Assembly: GCF_025403485.1 (NCBI RefSeq)
Contig: NZ_CP099966.1
Span: forward strand, 3,385,001-3,449,000
DNA from: Chryseobacterium paludis
GTDB lineage: Bacteria; Bacteroidota; Bacteroidia; Flavobacteriales; Weeksellaceae
Reading direction: 5' to 3'
DNA length: 64,000 nt
The notes beneath the pieces are model-generated. The model worked only from the letters and a program-made list of their open reading frames with translations, was not told the DNA's origin and did no database searches. Positions 18,794 to 27,386 of this stretch are shown here, in pieces. Numbering within the stretch: position 1 is the stretch's first letter; every line of letters starts with the position of its first letter. The position numbers were made by a program, and so were the translations under genes.

Positions 18794-19465
18794 ATGAAGA
18801 ACATAGAATTATTGGTTCTGGATATGGCCGGAACAACGATTAATGAAGACAATGTAGTATATAAAACTTTAATGCACTCCGTAAATGATTATGGGTATGG
18901 AGTTTCCTTAGAAAAAGTACTTTCAAGCTGCGCCGGAAAGGAAAAGTTAGAAGCTATCACAAGTTTATTGCAGGAAATAGGAGGTAATGAAAATGAGGCT
19001 CTTGCTATTTTTGAAAATTTCTCAGAGCAGTTAAAAAGAGCTTATCAAGACCTGGATGTAAAACCTATTAATGGGGTCGAGGATTTCCTGCTGAAAATGA
19101 GAGCGAAAAATAAAAAAATAGTCCTTAATACAGGCTATTCTCAGGAGATCGCACAGCAGCTTCTGGATAAATTAGGCTGGAAAGAAAATGTATATTATGA
19201 TGATCTTATTACGGCGAATGATGTTTCAGAAAGCCGACCAAGTCCTGAAATGATTCATCTTGCTATGAAAAAATTCAATATTGATGATCCGGAGAAAGTA
19301 CTAAAGGCAGGGGATTCTGCTGTTGATATTGAAGAAGGAAAAAATGCGGGCTGTGGACTGACAATAGCTGTTCTTTCCGGTGCCCAAAAAAGAGGAGAAC
19401 TCGAAAAATCCAATCCGGATTATATTTTCGATACCATATCTGAGGCTGAAGAAATTCTTTACTAA
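18794..19465 (+). CDS. phosphonatase-like HAD hydrolase (PhnX-like)
   Basis: This 223-residue HAD-superfamily enzyme has the phosphonatase-type motif I LVLDMAGTTIN (nucleophile Asp9, with AGT in place of the general HAD residues). Motif II is VLNTGY, and motifs III/IV are ESRPSPEMIH and KAGDSAVDIEEGKNAG; the Arg in ESRPSP replaces the usual HAD Lys. Family knowledge: this TIGR03351-like clade is closest to phosphonoacetaldehyde hydrolase but is reported to lack its Schiff-base lysine, so its substrate should differ. It ends the receptor-transporter-oxidase operon and is followed by a long hairpin. Confidence 0.85.
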   Translation: MKNIELLVLDMAGTTINEDNVVYKTLMHSVNDYGYGVSLEKVLSSCAGKEKLEAITSLLQEIGGNENEALAIFENFSEQLKRAYQDLDVKPINGVEDFLLKMRAKNKKIVLNTGYSQEIAQQLLDKLGWKENVYYDDLITANDVSESRPSPEMIHLAMKKFNIDDPEKVLKAGDSAVDIEEGKNAGCGLTIAVLSGAQKRGELEKSNPDYIFDTISEAEEILY

Positions 19466-19545
19466 TTCTTTCATCAAAATCTTATCTATTCAGCCTCAAT
19501 TTCTTATTGTTTTTTTATCTTTTAATTAACTTTAAGTTTACACAT

Positions 19546-19608
19546 GTTTACAAATAGTAAATTAATTTTACAAATAATAAAATATAATTACTATTTGTAA
19601 ACTTTTTT
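19546..19608. promoter_or_regulatory. 15-bp inverted repeat (terminator or operator) before the phosphodiesterase gene
   Basis: GTTTACAAATAGTAA at 19546-19560 is perfectly repeated inverted at 19588-19602, with a 27-nt spacer, and is followed by TTTTTT. It could end the upstream operon as a long-loop terminator or be a two-site operator for the gene starting at 19630. The half motif recurs at 13198. Confidence 0.55.
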
Positions 19609-19629
19609 ATTTCTAAACCAATAATTTTT

Positions 19630-21483
19630 ATGAAAACAAAACTATTCTCATTGGCAATCGTAGCGAGTTGCTTTTTAAGCGCTCAGACGAAAAAAGTTCT
19701 TTTTATCGGTATCGACGGATGCAGGGCAGATGTCATGATGTCATCCAATACGCCTAACATTAAGAGTCTGATCACAAAATCTATTTATTCATTGGATGGC
19801 CTTTGCGCTGCAACTACTTGGAGCGGAAACGGCTGGAGTACCATGCTTACTGGTGTTTGGCATACAAAACACAATGTTCAGGATAATAATTTCACCAATC
19901 CAAATTATATCAGTTATCCGGATTTCTTAACCCGTGCAGAAACTTACAATCCAAACTTAAAAACAATTTCATTGGCACATTGGGCTCCTATCAATGATAT
20001 TATTGTTAAGGATGCAGATGTACAGACTAATTTCAGCACAGATTTAGCAGTGAAAAATGCCGCCGTTAATGCTTTACAAACAAATAACCCTGATATTTTA
20101 TTTGTTGATTTTGATGATGTTGATCACGCAGGCCACTCGTATGGTTTTTCTTCAACTGTTCCCCAATATGTTTCGTCCATGCAAACAACAGACACTTATA
20201 TTGGAGAAATTGTAAATGCCATGAAAAACAGAGCTACTTATAATAATGAAGACTGGTTGGTTGTTTTAACCACAGATCATGGTGCTGTAAGTGATGGTCA
20301 TGGTGGCGGAAATCTTTCTGAAAGAAACATCTTTACCATCTATTCTAACCCTAACCTTACTCCTCAGCAAATAAGCAAGACCGAAATAAATTCGAATATT
20401 ACGCACAACCAGCTTAACTTCCCTGCAGGAACGTATGCTAAACCGGCTAATCAAACACCTTTTAATTTTGGAGCAACGCAGGATTTTACTATTGAATTTT
20501 GGGTAAAACCTAATGCAAGCTTTTCAAGTGATCCTGTAATGATCAGTAATAAAAACTGGGCTAATGGAAAAAATAAAGGATTTGTTATTTCTGGATATTC
20601 AGGACAAACCTATAAAATAAATATCGGAGACGGCACAAACAGAATTGATCTTGTCGGTGGTAAAATGGAAACCAATAAATGGAAACACATTGCAGTAAGT
20701 TTCGACAGAGATGGTCTTGTAACTCTTTATGAAGATGGTGTTGTGGTAACATTTGCTAAAATGAATACCATTGGAAACATCGATTCGGGACTTCCCCTTA
20801 CGATTAATCAGGATGGAACAAACACCTACGGACTTAATCTTGCAGCTTCTTATAAAGACATCAGAATCTGGAAATCTGCAATTCCAAACAACGTTTTAGT
20901 AAACTGGGCTACTCAGAACATCACTTCTTCCCACCCTTATTATTCTCAGTTACTAGCCAACTGGAAATGTGATGAAACGTCTGGTAATACATTAACCGAT
21001 TCAAGCCCAAACAACAATAACTCGACGGTCACAGGAAGCCCAACCCGTAATCTGAACACCGCTAATAACTTCAAAATTTATAATTATCTATCAACAACCA
21101 GAGAAACAGACCACTTACCAACGGTATTAAACTGGTTATGTATTCCTGTTCAAAGTTCTTGGGGTATAGATGGTGTCAACAGGCTACCTGTTTGTGATCT
21201 TAATACATTATCTGTAGGAAATTCAGAAAAAGTATCAGAAGATTTTTCCATATATCCTAATCCTGCAGATCAGAAGGTGAATGTAAAGTTCAAATCTAAT
21301 GAGAAAGAAGTTACATTTCAGATCATCGATACAAAAGGAACTGTTGTTTCATCTAAAAAAGTAAAATCATCAGATGGACAGTATGAAGAAACATTCGATA
21401 TCAACACAATGCCAAGTGGTGTATATTTTATAAAACTCACAGAAGGTCAAAAATCTTTGTCAAAAACTTTTATTAAAAAGTAA
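19630..21483 (+). CDS. secreted alkaline phosphatase-superfamily phosphodiesterase with LamG domain and T9SS sorting signal
   Basis: The 617-residue protein has a signal peptide (MKTKLFSLAIVASCFLSAQ). A type I phosphodiesterase/nucleotide pyrophosphatase domain spans about 20-240. Its metal ligands are visible in FIGIDGCRADVM, DFDDVDHAGHSYG, TTDHGAVSDGHGG and the nucleophile region TTWSGNGWSTMLTG. A concanavalin/LamG domain spans about 265-440 (DFTIEFWVKPNASFSSD). The C-terminal type A T9SS sorting domain (FSIYPNPADQKVNV ... GVYFIKLTEG) targets it to the surface. It likely hydrolyses a phosphate or phosphonate ester outside the cell, feeding the TonB receptor. Same strand as that operon but with its own upstream region. 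Confidence 0.88.
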   Translation: MKTKLFSLAIVASCFLSAQTKKVLFIGIDGCRADVMMSSNTPNIKSLITKSIYSLDGLCAATTWSGNGWSTMLTGVWHTKHNVQDNNFTNPNYISYPDFLTRAETYNPNLKTISLAHWAPINDIIVKDADVQTNFSTDLAVKNAAVNALQTNNPDILFVDFDDVDHAGHSYGFSSTVPQYVSSMQTTDTYIGEIVNAMKNRATYNNEDWLVVLTTDHGAVSDGHGGGNLSERNIFTIYSNPNLTPQQISKTEINSNITHNQLNFPAGTYAKPANQTPFNFGATQDFTIEFWVKPNASFSSDPVMISNKNWANGKNKGFVISGYSGQTYKINIGDGTNRIDLVGGKMETNKWKHIAVSFDRDGLVTLYEDGVVVTFAKMNTIGNIDSGLPLTINQDGTNTYGLNLAASYKDIRIWKSAIPNNVLVNWATQNITSSHPYYSQLLANWKCDETSGNTLTDSSPNNNNSTVTGSPTRNLNTANNFKIYNYLSTTRETDHLPTVLNWLCIPVQSSWGIDGVNRLPVCDLNTLSVGNSEKVSEDFSIYPNPADQKVNVKFKSNEKEVTFQIIDTKGTVVSSKKVKSSDGQYEETFDINTMPSGVYFIKLTEGQKSLSKTFIKK

Positions 21484-21588
21484 TCAGAGAATTTTCATCA
21501 TATCATTAGTAGATTTAAATTGGATAGATATTAGAACGCGGATTACTCCAAGTTCTAATATCTTTTTTATTTTTAAATAACACCATAT

Positions 21589-23004
21589 TTATATATTGTT
21601 TTTTACCATTTTCCCCAATTTCTCAAGATCACTTTCTACCCTGTCTGTCCATTCTAATGCATAATTCAATCGCATACAGTTTCTGTATTGGTCATATTGA
21701 GAAAACATTCTTCCGGGAGCAAAATTGATCTTCTGACTATAAGCTTCGTCAAATAAATCTTCCGTACATATTCTTTTGTCTAGCTCCAGCCATAACATAA
21801 AACCTCCTTTTGGTTCGGAAACTTTAGTATTGTCCGGAAAATAAGCCGTAACTGCTTTTTGAATCTGAAGGTAATTAGCATAGAGTTTATTTCTGAATGT
21901 CCTCAAGTGATGATCATAACGGCCATGTTCCAGAAAATCTGTAATCACATCAGAATATAATGATGGACTGCATACCGTCTGAACAAGCTTCTGGCGGATA
22001 ATCCGATCTTTAAACTGACCCGGAGCCACCCACCCAACCCGATAACCGGGAGCCATGGTCTTCGAAACTGAACCCAACCACATCACCAATCCTGCCTCAT
22101 CATAAAACTTACATGGCTTGGGACGTTCTGCTCCGAAATATAGATTCCCATAGATATCATCTTCGATCAAAGGAACATTATAGTGCGTGATTAATCTCAC
22201 CAGCTCCCTCTTGTTTTCATCAGGCATTTGAAACCCCATCGGGTTATTAAAGTTCGTCACAAAACAACATGCTGATAATTTTGGCAATACTTTTTTTAAA
22301 GCATCAAGATCTACTCCATATACCGGATGAGTGGGAATTTCAACCGCTTTTAGTCCCAATAACTGGATGGCCTGTAAAATTCCAAAATAAGCAGGGCTTT
22401 CCACGGCAACCAGATCACCAGGCTTGGTTACGGCCATCAGACTATTATAAATAGCATTCATTGCCCCAGAGGTTATCACCAGATCATCTTCCGTAATTTT
22501 CCCTTCCATAACCAATGACCATTTTGCCAGTTCCCGACGAAGGCTCTGTTTTCCCTGTACCGGTTCATAATCCGTTCCGCTGTCATTTCTGCTCTTTACA
22601 ACATTAATGATCGATTTTTTCATCTTGGCCAAAGGAAGAAAGTTCTTGCCGGGAATTGCCAGAGCAAACTGAGTAAAATCTTTCTCTGAAATAGTTCCAA
22701 ACACCTTATCAATAAGATCTTCCTTTGTTCCTTCAGCTTCAAAGCTTTTTATTTTGGCAACAGATGGCAACGCCAGTTTTCGTTGTGAAGTATGGCTTAC
22801 AAAATAGCCAAATTTAGGCTTCGATTCAATAAGAGAATGACTCTCAAGCTCCATATAAGCCAGCTTTATGGTATTCAGGCTAACATTATATAGCTTCTGA
22901 GCACTTCGGAGTGAAGGTAGTTTATCTCCAAACTGTAATGTCTCAGTTTGGATTTGCTCCATCATTATTTTTGCTATTTTAAGGTATAAAACTTCTTTGG
23001 CCAT
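21589..23004 (-). CDS. MocR-type regulator (GntR HTH fused to class I aminotransferase)
   Basis: Of 471 residues, 1-75 form a GntR winged helix (KLPSLRSAQKLYNVSLNTIKLAYMELESHSLIESKPKFGYF). Residues 100-470 are a fold-type I aminotransferase with the PLP lysine in WLGSVSKTMAPGYRVGW and the ligands NFNNPMGFQMP and EDDIYGNLYF. MocR proteins usually sense an amine or amino acid through PLP. It is convergent with the phosphodiesterase gene, so it may regulate the amino-phosphonate-like locus or act elsewhere. A small unknown gene precedes it by 43 bp. Confidence 0.92.
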   Translation of the reverse strand: MAKEVLYLKIAKIMMEQIQTETLQFGDKLPSLRSAQKLYNVSLNTIKLAYMELESHSLIESKPKFGYFVSHTSQRKLALPSVAKIKSFEAEGTKEDLIDKVFGTISEKDFTQFALAIPGKNFLPLAKMKKSIINVVKSRNDSGTDYEPVQGKQSLRRELAKWSLVMEGKITEDDLVITSGAMNAIYNSLMAVTKPGDLVAVESPAYFGILQAIQLLGLKAVEIPTHPVYGVDLDALKKVLPKLSACCFVTNFNNPMGFQMPDENKRELVRLITHYNVPLIEDDIYGNLYFGAERPKPCKFYDEAGLVMWLGSVSKTMAPGYRVGWVAPGQFKDRIIRQKLVQTVCSPSLYSDVITDFLEHGRYDHHLRTFRNKLYANYLQIQKAVTAYFPDNTKVSEPKGGFMLWLELDKRICTEDLFDEAYSQKINFAPGRMFSQYDQYRNCMRLNYALEWTDRVESDLEKLGKMVKNNI

Positions 23005-23047
23005 AGGATGATCGTTTTAAATATAAAGTAAACAGAAAATATCTTTG

Positions 23048-23413
23048 TTAAACATTGATCCAATTAACAATACTGTTGATTGTACTTTTCAATTGTTGTG
23101 GGTTTTTATAATTTTCTGAAGGGTTTCTTTTAAAGTAGTCTTCAACAAAGAATTCAAAAGCTTCTTTTTCTTCCTTATTTAAATCCCCAACTTCATGTAT
23201 GATAAAATCAGGTTTCCCAAACCTGTTTACCACAAGACATGCAAAAGCAATAATAGCATTTGCTTTCTTTGCCACAAGAAAGGGAAGTCCAAAACTCTCA
23301 TTAACGATTTTTGAATTTTGCTTTTGAAGAAAAATATTCTTTAAAAGTACCATATCAGAAATATAAACTTCTTGATATTGGAGATTGTGTGGGTACTGAA
23401 TACGCGTTTCCAT
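23048..23413 (-). CDS. hypothetical protein, unrecognised
   Basis: The 121-residue protein has no signal peptide or membrane segment. It looks like a small alpha/beta protein: PFLVAKKANAIIAFACLVVN could be a beta-strand pair of an acetyltransferase-like fold, and the C-terminus is helical (EEKEAFEFFVEDYFKRN). I do not recognise the family. It precedes the MocR gene on the same strand with a 43-bp gap, so cotranscription is possible. Confidence 0.6.
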   Translation of the reverse strand: METRIQYPHNLQYQEVYISDMVLLKNIFLQKQNSKIVNESFGLPFLVAKKANAIIAFACLVVNRFGKPDFIIHEVGDLNKEEKEAFEFFVEDYFKRNPSENYKNPQQLKSTINSIVNWINV

Positions 23414-23536
23414 AGTGCTTGCTTTATAATAAACAAAATTATAAAGCCTATACGAAAGGACACAGATACAGAACTTAGTATTATCGTGGATACAGCAATA
23501 TTATTTTGAAAAAGAAATACAAATTCTGATTAAATT

Positions 23537-24238
23537 TTAATTGATCCTCTTCTTTGAAAAATGAATGATAAAGTCATCAAACTCCCTTTTATAGCTTCTT
23601 CCCACAGGAATTGAAGACTTCTCCAATAAAACCTCATCATTATTAAAAGCGGTGACATACCGGGAATTGATCAAAAAAGACCGATGCACTCTTATAAATC
23701 CCTTCTCTGAAAGCACATCATTCAGCTCTGAAATTTTATTTTTAGCGACAATATGCAAACTTCCTTTTAATACCACTTTCACATCATTACCATTGCCTTC
23801 AAAGTAAATGATCTCATTCAGCAGAATTTTCCTTTGTAAACCTTCAGACTTTAGGAGTATAAACTCCTCAGCTGTTTTCTCTGTTGAAACATTTCGAAGT
23901 ACACGATCCACAGATTTAAAAAATCGTTCAAAAGTGATTGGCTTTAAAATATAATCTACCGCCTCAAGCTCGAATCCTTCAATAGCAAATTCGCGATAAG
24001 CCGTTGTAAAAATAGTTTTAGGTTTTTTATTAAGAGATTTTAAAAAGTCTATCCCATTCAAATCAGGCATCTGGATATCCAGAAACATCAAATCTATTGA
24101 CTTTTCCTGTAAGAGCTGATACGCTTCAATAGCACTTTTAGCCGTCCCTAAAAGTTTCAACGTTTCAATCTTTGAAATGTGACTTTCCAAAAGCTGTATG
24201 GCTAAAGGTTCATCATCCACTATGATACAGTTAATCAT
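23537..24238 (-). CDS. LytTR-family response regulator
   Basis: The 233-residue regulator has a receiver domain with DDE at 8-10, phosphoacceptor Asp54 in LMFLDIQMPDLNG, and the conserved Lys in YILKPITFERF. The C-terminal LytTR DNA-binding domain (about 125-225) includes LNEIIYFEGNGNDVKVVLKG and FIRVHRSFLINSRYVTAFN. It overlaps the end of the LytS-type kinase gene by 8 bp, so they form one two-component system. Targets are unknown; LytTR systems often bind near their own operon. Confidence 0.93.
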   Translation of the reverse strand: MINCIIVDDEPLAIQLLESHISKIETLKLLGTAKSAIEAYQLLQEKSIDLMFLDIQMPDLNGIDFLKSLNKKPKTIFTTAYREFAIEGFELEAVDYILKPITFERFFKSVDRVLRNVSTEKTAEEFILLKSEGLQRKILLNEIIYFEGNGNDVKVVLKGSLHIVAKNKISELNDVLSEKGFIRVHRSFLINSRYVTAFNNDEVLLEKSSIPVGRSYKREFDDFIIHFSKKRIN

Positions 24239-25289
24239 TTTGCGCAGGTATCGTTATTTTTATGGTAAACCAGTTATTTTCTTTTAAGGTACTCAACTCA
24301 AACCGATTGTCAAAATACAGTCGAAGCTGCTCCTTGATATTTTTCAAACCAAGTCCTTCTTTCTCAGCTTCTACAGCGTCCGGGCACGTATTTTCAACTT
24401 TTAAAACTGAGTGATTCCGATTGGTCTCTACCCAGATATTAATTTCTGCTTTTCCTGATATTTTCCCGGCTCCATGTTTAAATGCATTTTCCACTAAAGA
24501 AAGAAACAGCAAAGGAGGAATGGTATTTGAGCTTTCCAGTTTCTCGAATTTACGGACTTTTAATCTTTCATCGTATCGTAATTTCTCGAGTTCTATATAG
24601 TCATCTATAATTAAAAGCTCATCAGAAATAAGGACTGTTTTCCTTTGTCCCTTGTATAAAATATAATCCAGAATGTCGGAAAGGCGATTGATCGATTCAG
24701 AGGTCCGTTCAGAATTAGCAACAGAAAGTGCGTAGATATTATTTAGTGTATTGAATAAAAAGTGTGGGTTTAATTGAGATTTTAATACTTTTAGCTCAAG
24801 TTCTGCCTTTTCTTTCAAAAGTTGGGTTGTATTTTCTTTTTCATTTCTATACCGTATCATAAACATCGTAGCGACAAAAATAAAACTTCCTGCTACGATA
24901 GAAAATACATAATAAAATAAAAGATAATTCAGGTCAGTTACGATATCCACTAAGCTATCTTTGGGATAATTCATAAAAACAGGTTCTACTGCGTACACAA
25001 TAAAAATTCTATTAATAACCGAAATAATATAGATGCTTATAACCAGGTAAGTTGAAAATAGAAAATATTTTTTGCTGTTGAAAAACCGGGCAATCAGCAC
25101 ATAATAGATAAAATTGGCACCTGCAATTTGAAAAATCCAATGGCTAATATCATAAATAAGGTTTTCATTGAAATGGGCGTAATCATAATGACCATAATCT
25201 TTGGCCATTCCAAACAAAAATAATCCTATCCAAAAAATAACCTGGAAACCAATATTCTGCTGTATTCTCTTCTTTTTCGTAGTCTTCAC
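24231..25289 (-). CDS. LytS/YehU-type sensor histidine kinase
   Basis: I place the start at the GTG at 25289, giving MKTTKKKRIQQN before the first membrane helix (352 residues). The longer ORF to 25490 adds about 67 atypical residues and would overlap the divergent acyltransferase gene. Four or more N-terminal membrane helices are followed by the His_kinase domain with SQLNPHFLFNTLNNIYALS (phosphoacceptor His), then a HATPase region (LFLSLVENAFKHGAG, GLGLKNIKEQLRLYF). It pairs with the LytTR regulator immediately downstream. The signal is unknown. Confidence 0.85.
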   Translation of the reverse strand: MKTTKKKRIQQNIGFQVIFWIGLFLFGMAKDYGHYDYAHFNENLIYDISHWIFQIAGANFIYYVLIARFFNSKKYFLFSTYLVISIYIISVINRIFIVYAVEPVFMNYPKDSLVDIVTDLNYLLFYYVFSIVAGSFIFVATMFMIRYRNEKENTTQLLKEKAELELKVLKSQLNPHFLFNTLNNIYALSVANSERTSESINRLSDILDYILYKGQRKTVLISDELLIIDDYIELEKLRYDERLKVRKFEKLESSNTIPPLLFLSLVENAFKHGAGKISGKAEINIWVETNRNHSVLKVENTCPDAVEAEKEGLGLKNIKEQLRLYFDNRFELSTLKENNWFTIKITIPAQND

Positions 25290-25477
25290 AATATCCAAAA
25301 ATATAAAATCCAGATCGATGAAAATACATTTAGTTTTTAATAAAGTAAAATTGCTGGTGAATAACGATATTTTACATTCAGACAGCAAAAGAGGCTTTCT
25401 ACCATTAAATACATTCATTCTGACACAATCGCTCAAATAAGCGCCTTCTTTTAGAAAAATTTGCAAAAAAAACAATA

Positions 25478-26581
25478 ATGGATACACCATCTGAGCGATT
25501 TTATGGACTCGATCACTTAAGAGCTACTGCGATTCTGTTGGTCTTATTTTATCATTACCGGGCATTTACCCATCCTGAATGGGTAGATATTTATGGAAGA
25601 TTTGGATGGACAGGTGTGGATCTATTCTTTGTGTTAAGCGGATTCCTGATCTCTAATCAGCTCTTCAAAGAAATAAAAATTCATCAGAAGATCGATCTCA
25701 GATCATTTTTTGTCAATAGATTCTTCAGGATTATTCCGCCCTATCTCTTCACCGTTTTGCTGTATTTCAGTTTCCCTTTTTTTAGAGAAAGGGAAAGCTT
25801 ATCTCCGCTTTGGAAATTTCTCACCTTTATCCAAAACTATGGTCTTGATGTGATCAACCAGGGAACTTTTTCTCATGCCTGGTCTTTGTGTATTGAAGAA
25901 CAATTTTACCTTTTGCTTCCCTTTTCATTGTTATTATTTTTAAAAACAAAAACGTTTAAATATTTAAAAATTTTTATCGCTTCAGTTCTCATTTTCAGTA
26001 TACTTATCCGATTTATTACATGGCACGGGTTTATAGTTCCTCATATCAATACCGAAAACTTTTGGAAAGAATGGTATATGAATATCTATTATCCTACTTA
26101 TACCCGTTTGGATAGCTTAGCTATAGGAGTTCTGATTGGTTATTTATTTCAGTTCTCTTTAAAATTTAAAGTCCTGATCAACACCTATGGAAATCCTCTT
26201 TTTATTGCTGGTGTTCTCCTTCTGGGATTTTCTTTTTGGTTCTGTGATGAACAAGCTTCAAAAAACGCCTCTGTTTTTGGATTTACCTCAGTTGCCATAA
26301 GCTATGGACTGATCGTTATGTCTGCTATTTCCCATTCTTCCTTTATTTCTAAATCGGGATTATTTATTACCAATCAGCTCGCCAGTCTTTCTTATGCAAT
26401 CTATCTTTCCCATAAAGGTGTTATTCATATGGTACAGGAAGGATTAAAATCTTTAAACATCGCTATTCCCGATAATATAGTGCTTTTGATCTGTTTGTCA
26501 GCGTGTATCATTGGGGCATTATTTTACAGATATGCTATTGAAAAACCTTCGGAAAAACTAAAAAGAATTGTAAATCGCTGA
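25478..26581 (+). CDS. acyltransferase family 3 membrane protein
   Basis: The 367-residue protein with about ten membrane helices matches the OafA/YrhL acyltransferase-3 family. The N-terminal catalytic His is in RFYGLDHLRATAILLVLFYHY, then FGWTGVDLFFVLSGFLISNQ, FFVNRFFRIIPPY and SHAWSLCIEEQFYLLLP. These enzymes add acetyl or other acyl groups to surface or secreted carbohydrates in the inner membrane. It is divergent from the LytS-type kinase, with roughly 190 bp between start codons. The substrate cannot be told; the nearby GT9 gene suggests cell-surface polysaccharide. Confidence 0.92.
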   Translation: MDTPSERFYGLDHLRATAILLVLFYHYRAFTHPEWVDIYGRFGWTGVDLFFVLSGFLISNQLFKEIKIHQKIDLRSFFVNRFFRIIPPYLFTVLLYFSFPFFRERESLSPLWKFLTFIQNYGLDVINQGTFSHAWSLCIEEQFYLLLPFSLLLFLKTKTFKYLKIFIASVLIFSILIRFITWHGFIVPHINTENFWKEWYMNIYYPTYTRLDSLAIGVLIGYLFQFSLKFKVLINTYGNPLFIAGVLLLGFSFWFCDEQASKNASVFGFTSVAISYGLIVMSAISHSSFISKSGLFITNQLASLSYAIYLSHKGVIHMVQEGLKSLNIAIPDNIVLLICLSACIIGALFYRYAIEKPSEKLKRIVNR

Positions 26582-26727
26582 TACAGACCTATTAAATAAA
26601 CCATCAACCAACACTTATCTTTAAAATACCTACATCTATATAGAAATAAATCCATTTATTAGCTTGTCCTGGCCTGGTATTAAGTATACTGGTAATTTTA
26701 GGATAATAATTTTAAATACAACAACCT

Positions 26728-26945
26728 ATGAAAAATTTTAAGAAGCTTAGCAGACAAGAGCAAAAAGAAATTCTGGGACAAGGTGGAAGTGTTGGTGTAG
26801 GTCAATAGGTTGTCCAGCCATCCCATTTTGTAAAAGTGATGCAGACTGCGCTTCAGGCTCTTGCTGTTCCTATTCAGTATGGATGTGCTTTAAACCCAAA
26901 CCAGAATTTCAATGCGCCACATCCACACCTCCAGAGGTGTCTTAA
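26728..26945 (+). pseudogene. bacteriocin-like Cys-rich leader peptide gene, frameshifted
   Basis: Frame 1 starts at 26728 and reads MKNFKKLSRQEQKEILGQGG SVGVGQ, then stops at 26806. That is a typical bacteriocin-like leader of Chryseobacterium ending at a Gly-Gly processing site. The frame that overlaps its end (from about 26802 to the stop at 26943) reads SIGCPAIPFCKSDADCASG SCCSYSVWMCFKP and continues to a total of seven cysteines. Restoring one base in the GG near 26800 (for example GG to GGG) joins both into one precursor of about 70 residues. It may be a true mutation or a sequencing indel. A hairpin with a T-run at 26989-27013 follows. Confidence 0.7.
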
Positions 26946-26988
26946 ATTGAATTACTCATTATCATTCAATCTAAAATCTAATAACGCA

Positions 26989-27013
26989 AACAGGCTAATT
27001 AGTCCTGTTTTTA
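26989..27013 (+). terminator. Terminator after the bacteriocin-like gene
   Basis: AACAGG at 26989-26994 pairs with CCTGTT at 27004-27009, followed by TTTATTT. In the remaining 27014-27386 I see no gene; it is AT-rich and presumably contains the promoter of the glycosyltransferase gene. Confidence 0.65.
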
Positions 27014-27386
27014 TTTATATGAAAATATATTATTGTGAGTTTATCCCTAAATACATCCTTCATTAAAGTAGAATGTTGCTGAGGCAAAATTTTCTTTTTT
27101 ATACTTCTTACATTCACTAAATACAAAATTCTTCCAGACATTCGTTTTATCATCCTCATTACCAAAAAGTTATTTATTCTCTAAGAGCAGGGAATATCCA
27201 TTTTAAATAAGCCTAAACTAACATTTCCACTATAATATTTTACTTAAAATATTAAATTTTGTAAACACGATTAACTTTTTAAAAAAATATCAATCAAATG
27301 ATTGTTTTGTATTAAATTTATACATCCAATTTTTTTTAAGAAGTTTTTAATCCATAAACCGAGATCCTGATGATCTCCTATTTGCT

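Noticed and set aside
26836..27066. 76-codon ORF beginning MMQTALQALAVPIQYG
   Set aside because: It is the third frame of the Cys-rich peptide gene and has no leader or family pattern; the Cys-rich frame is the better one.
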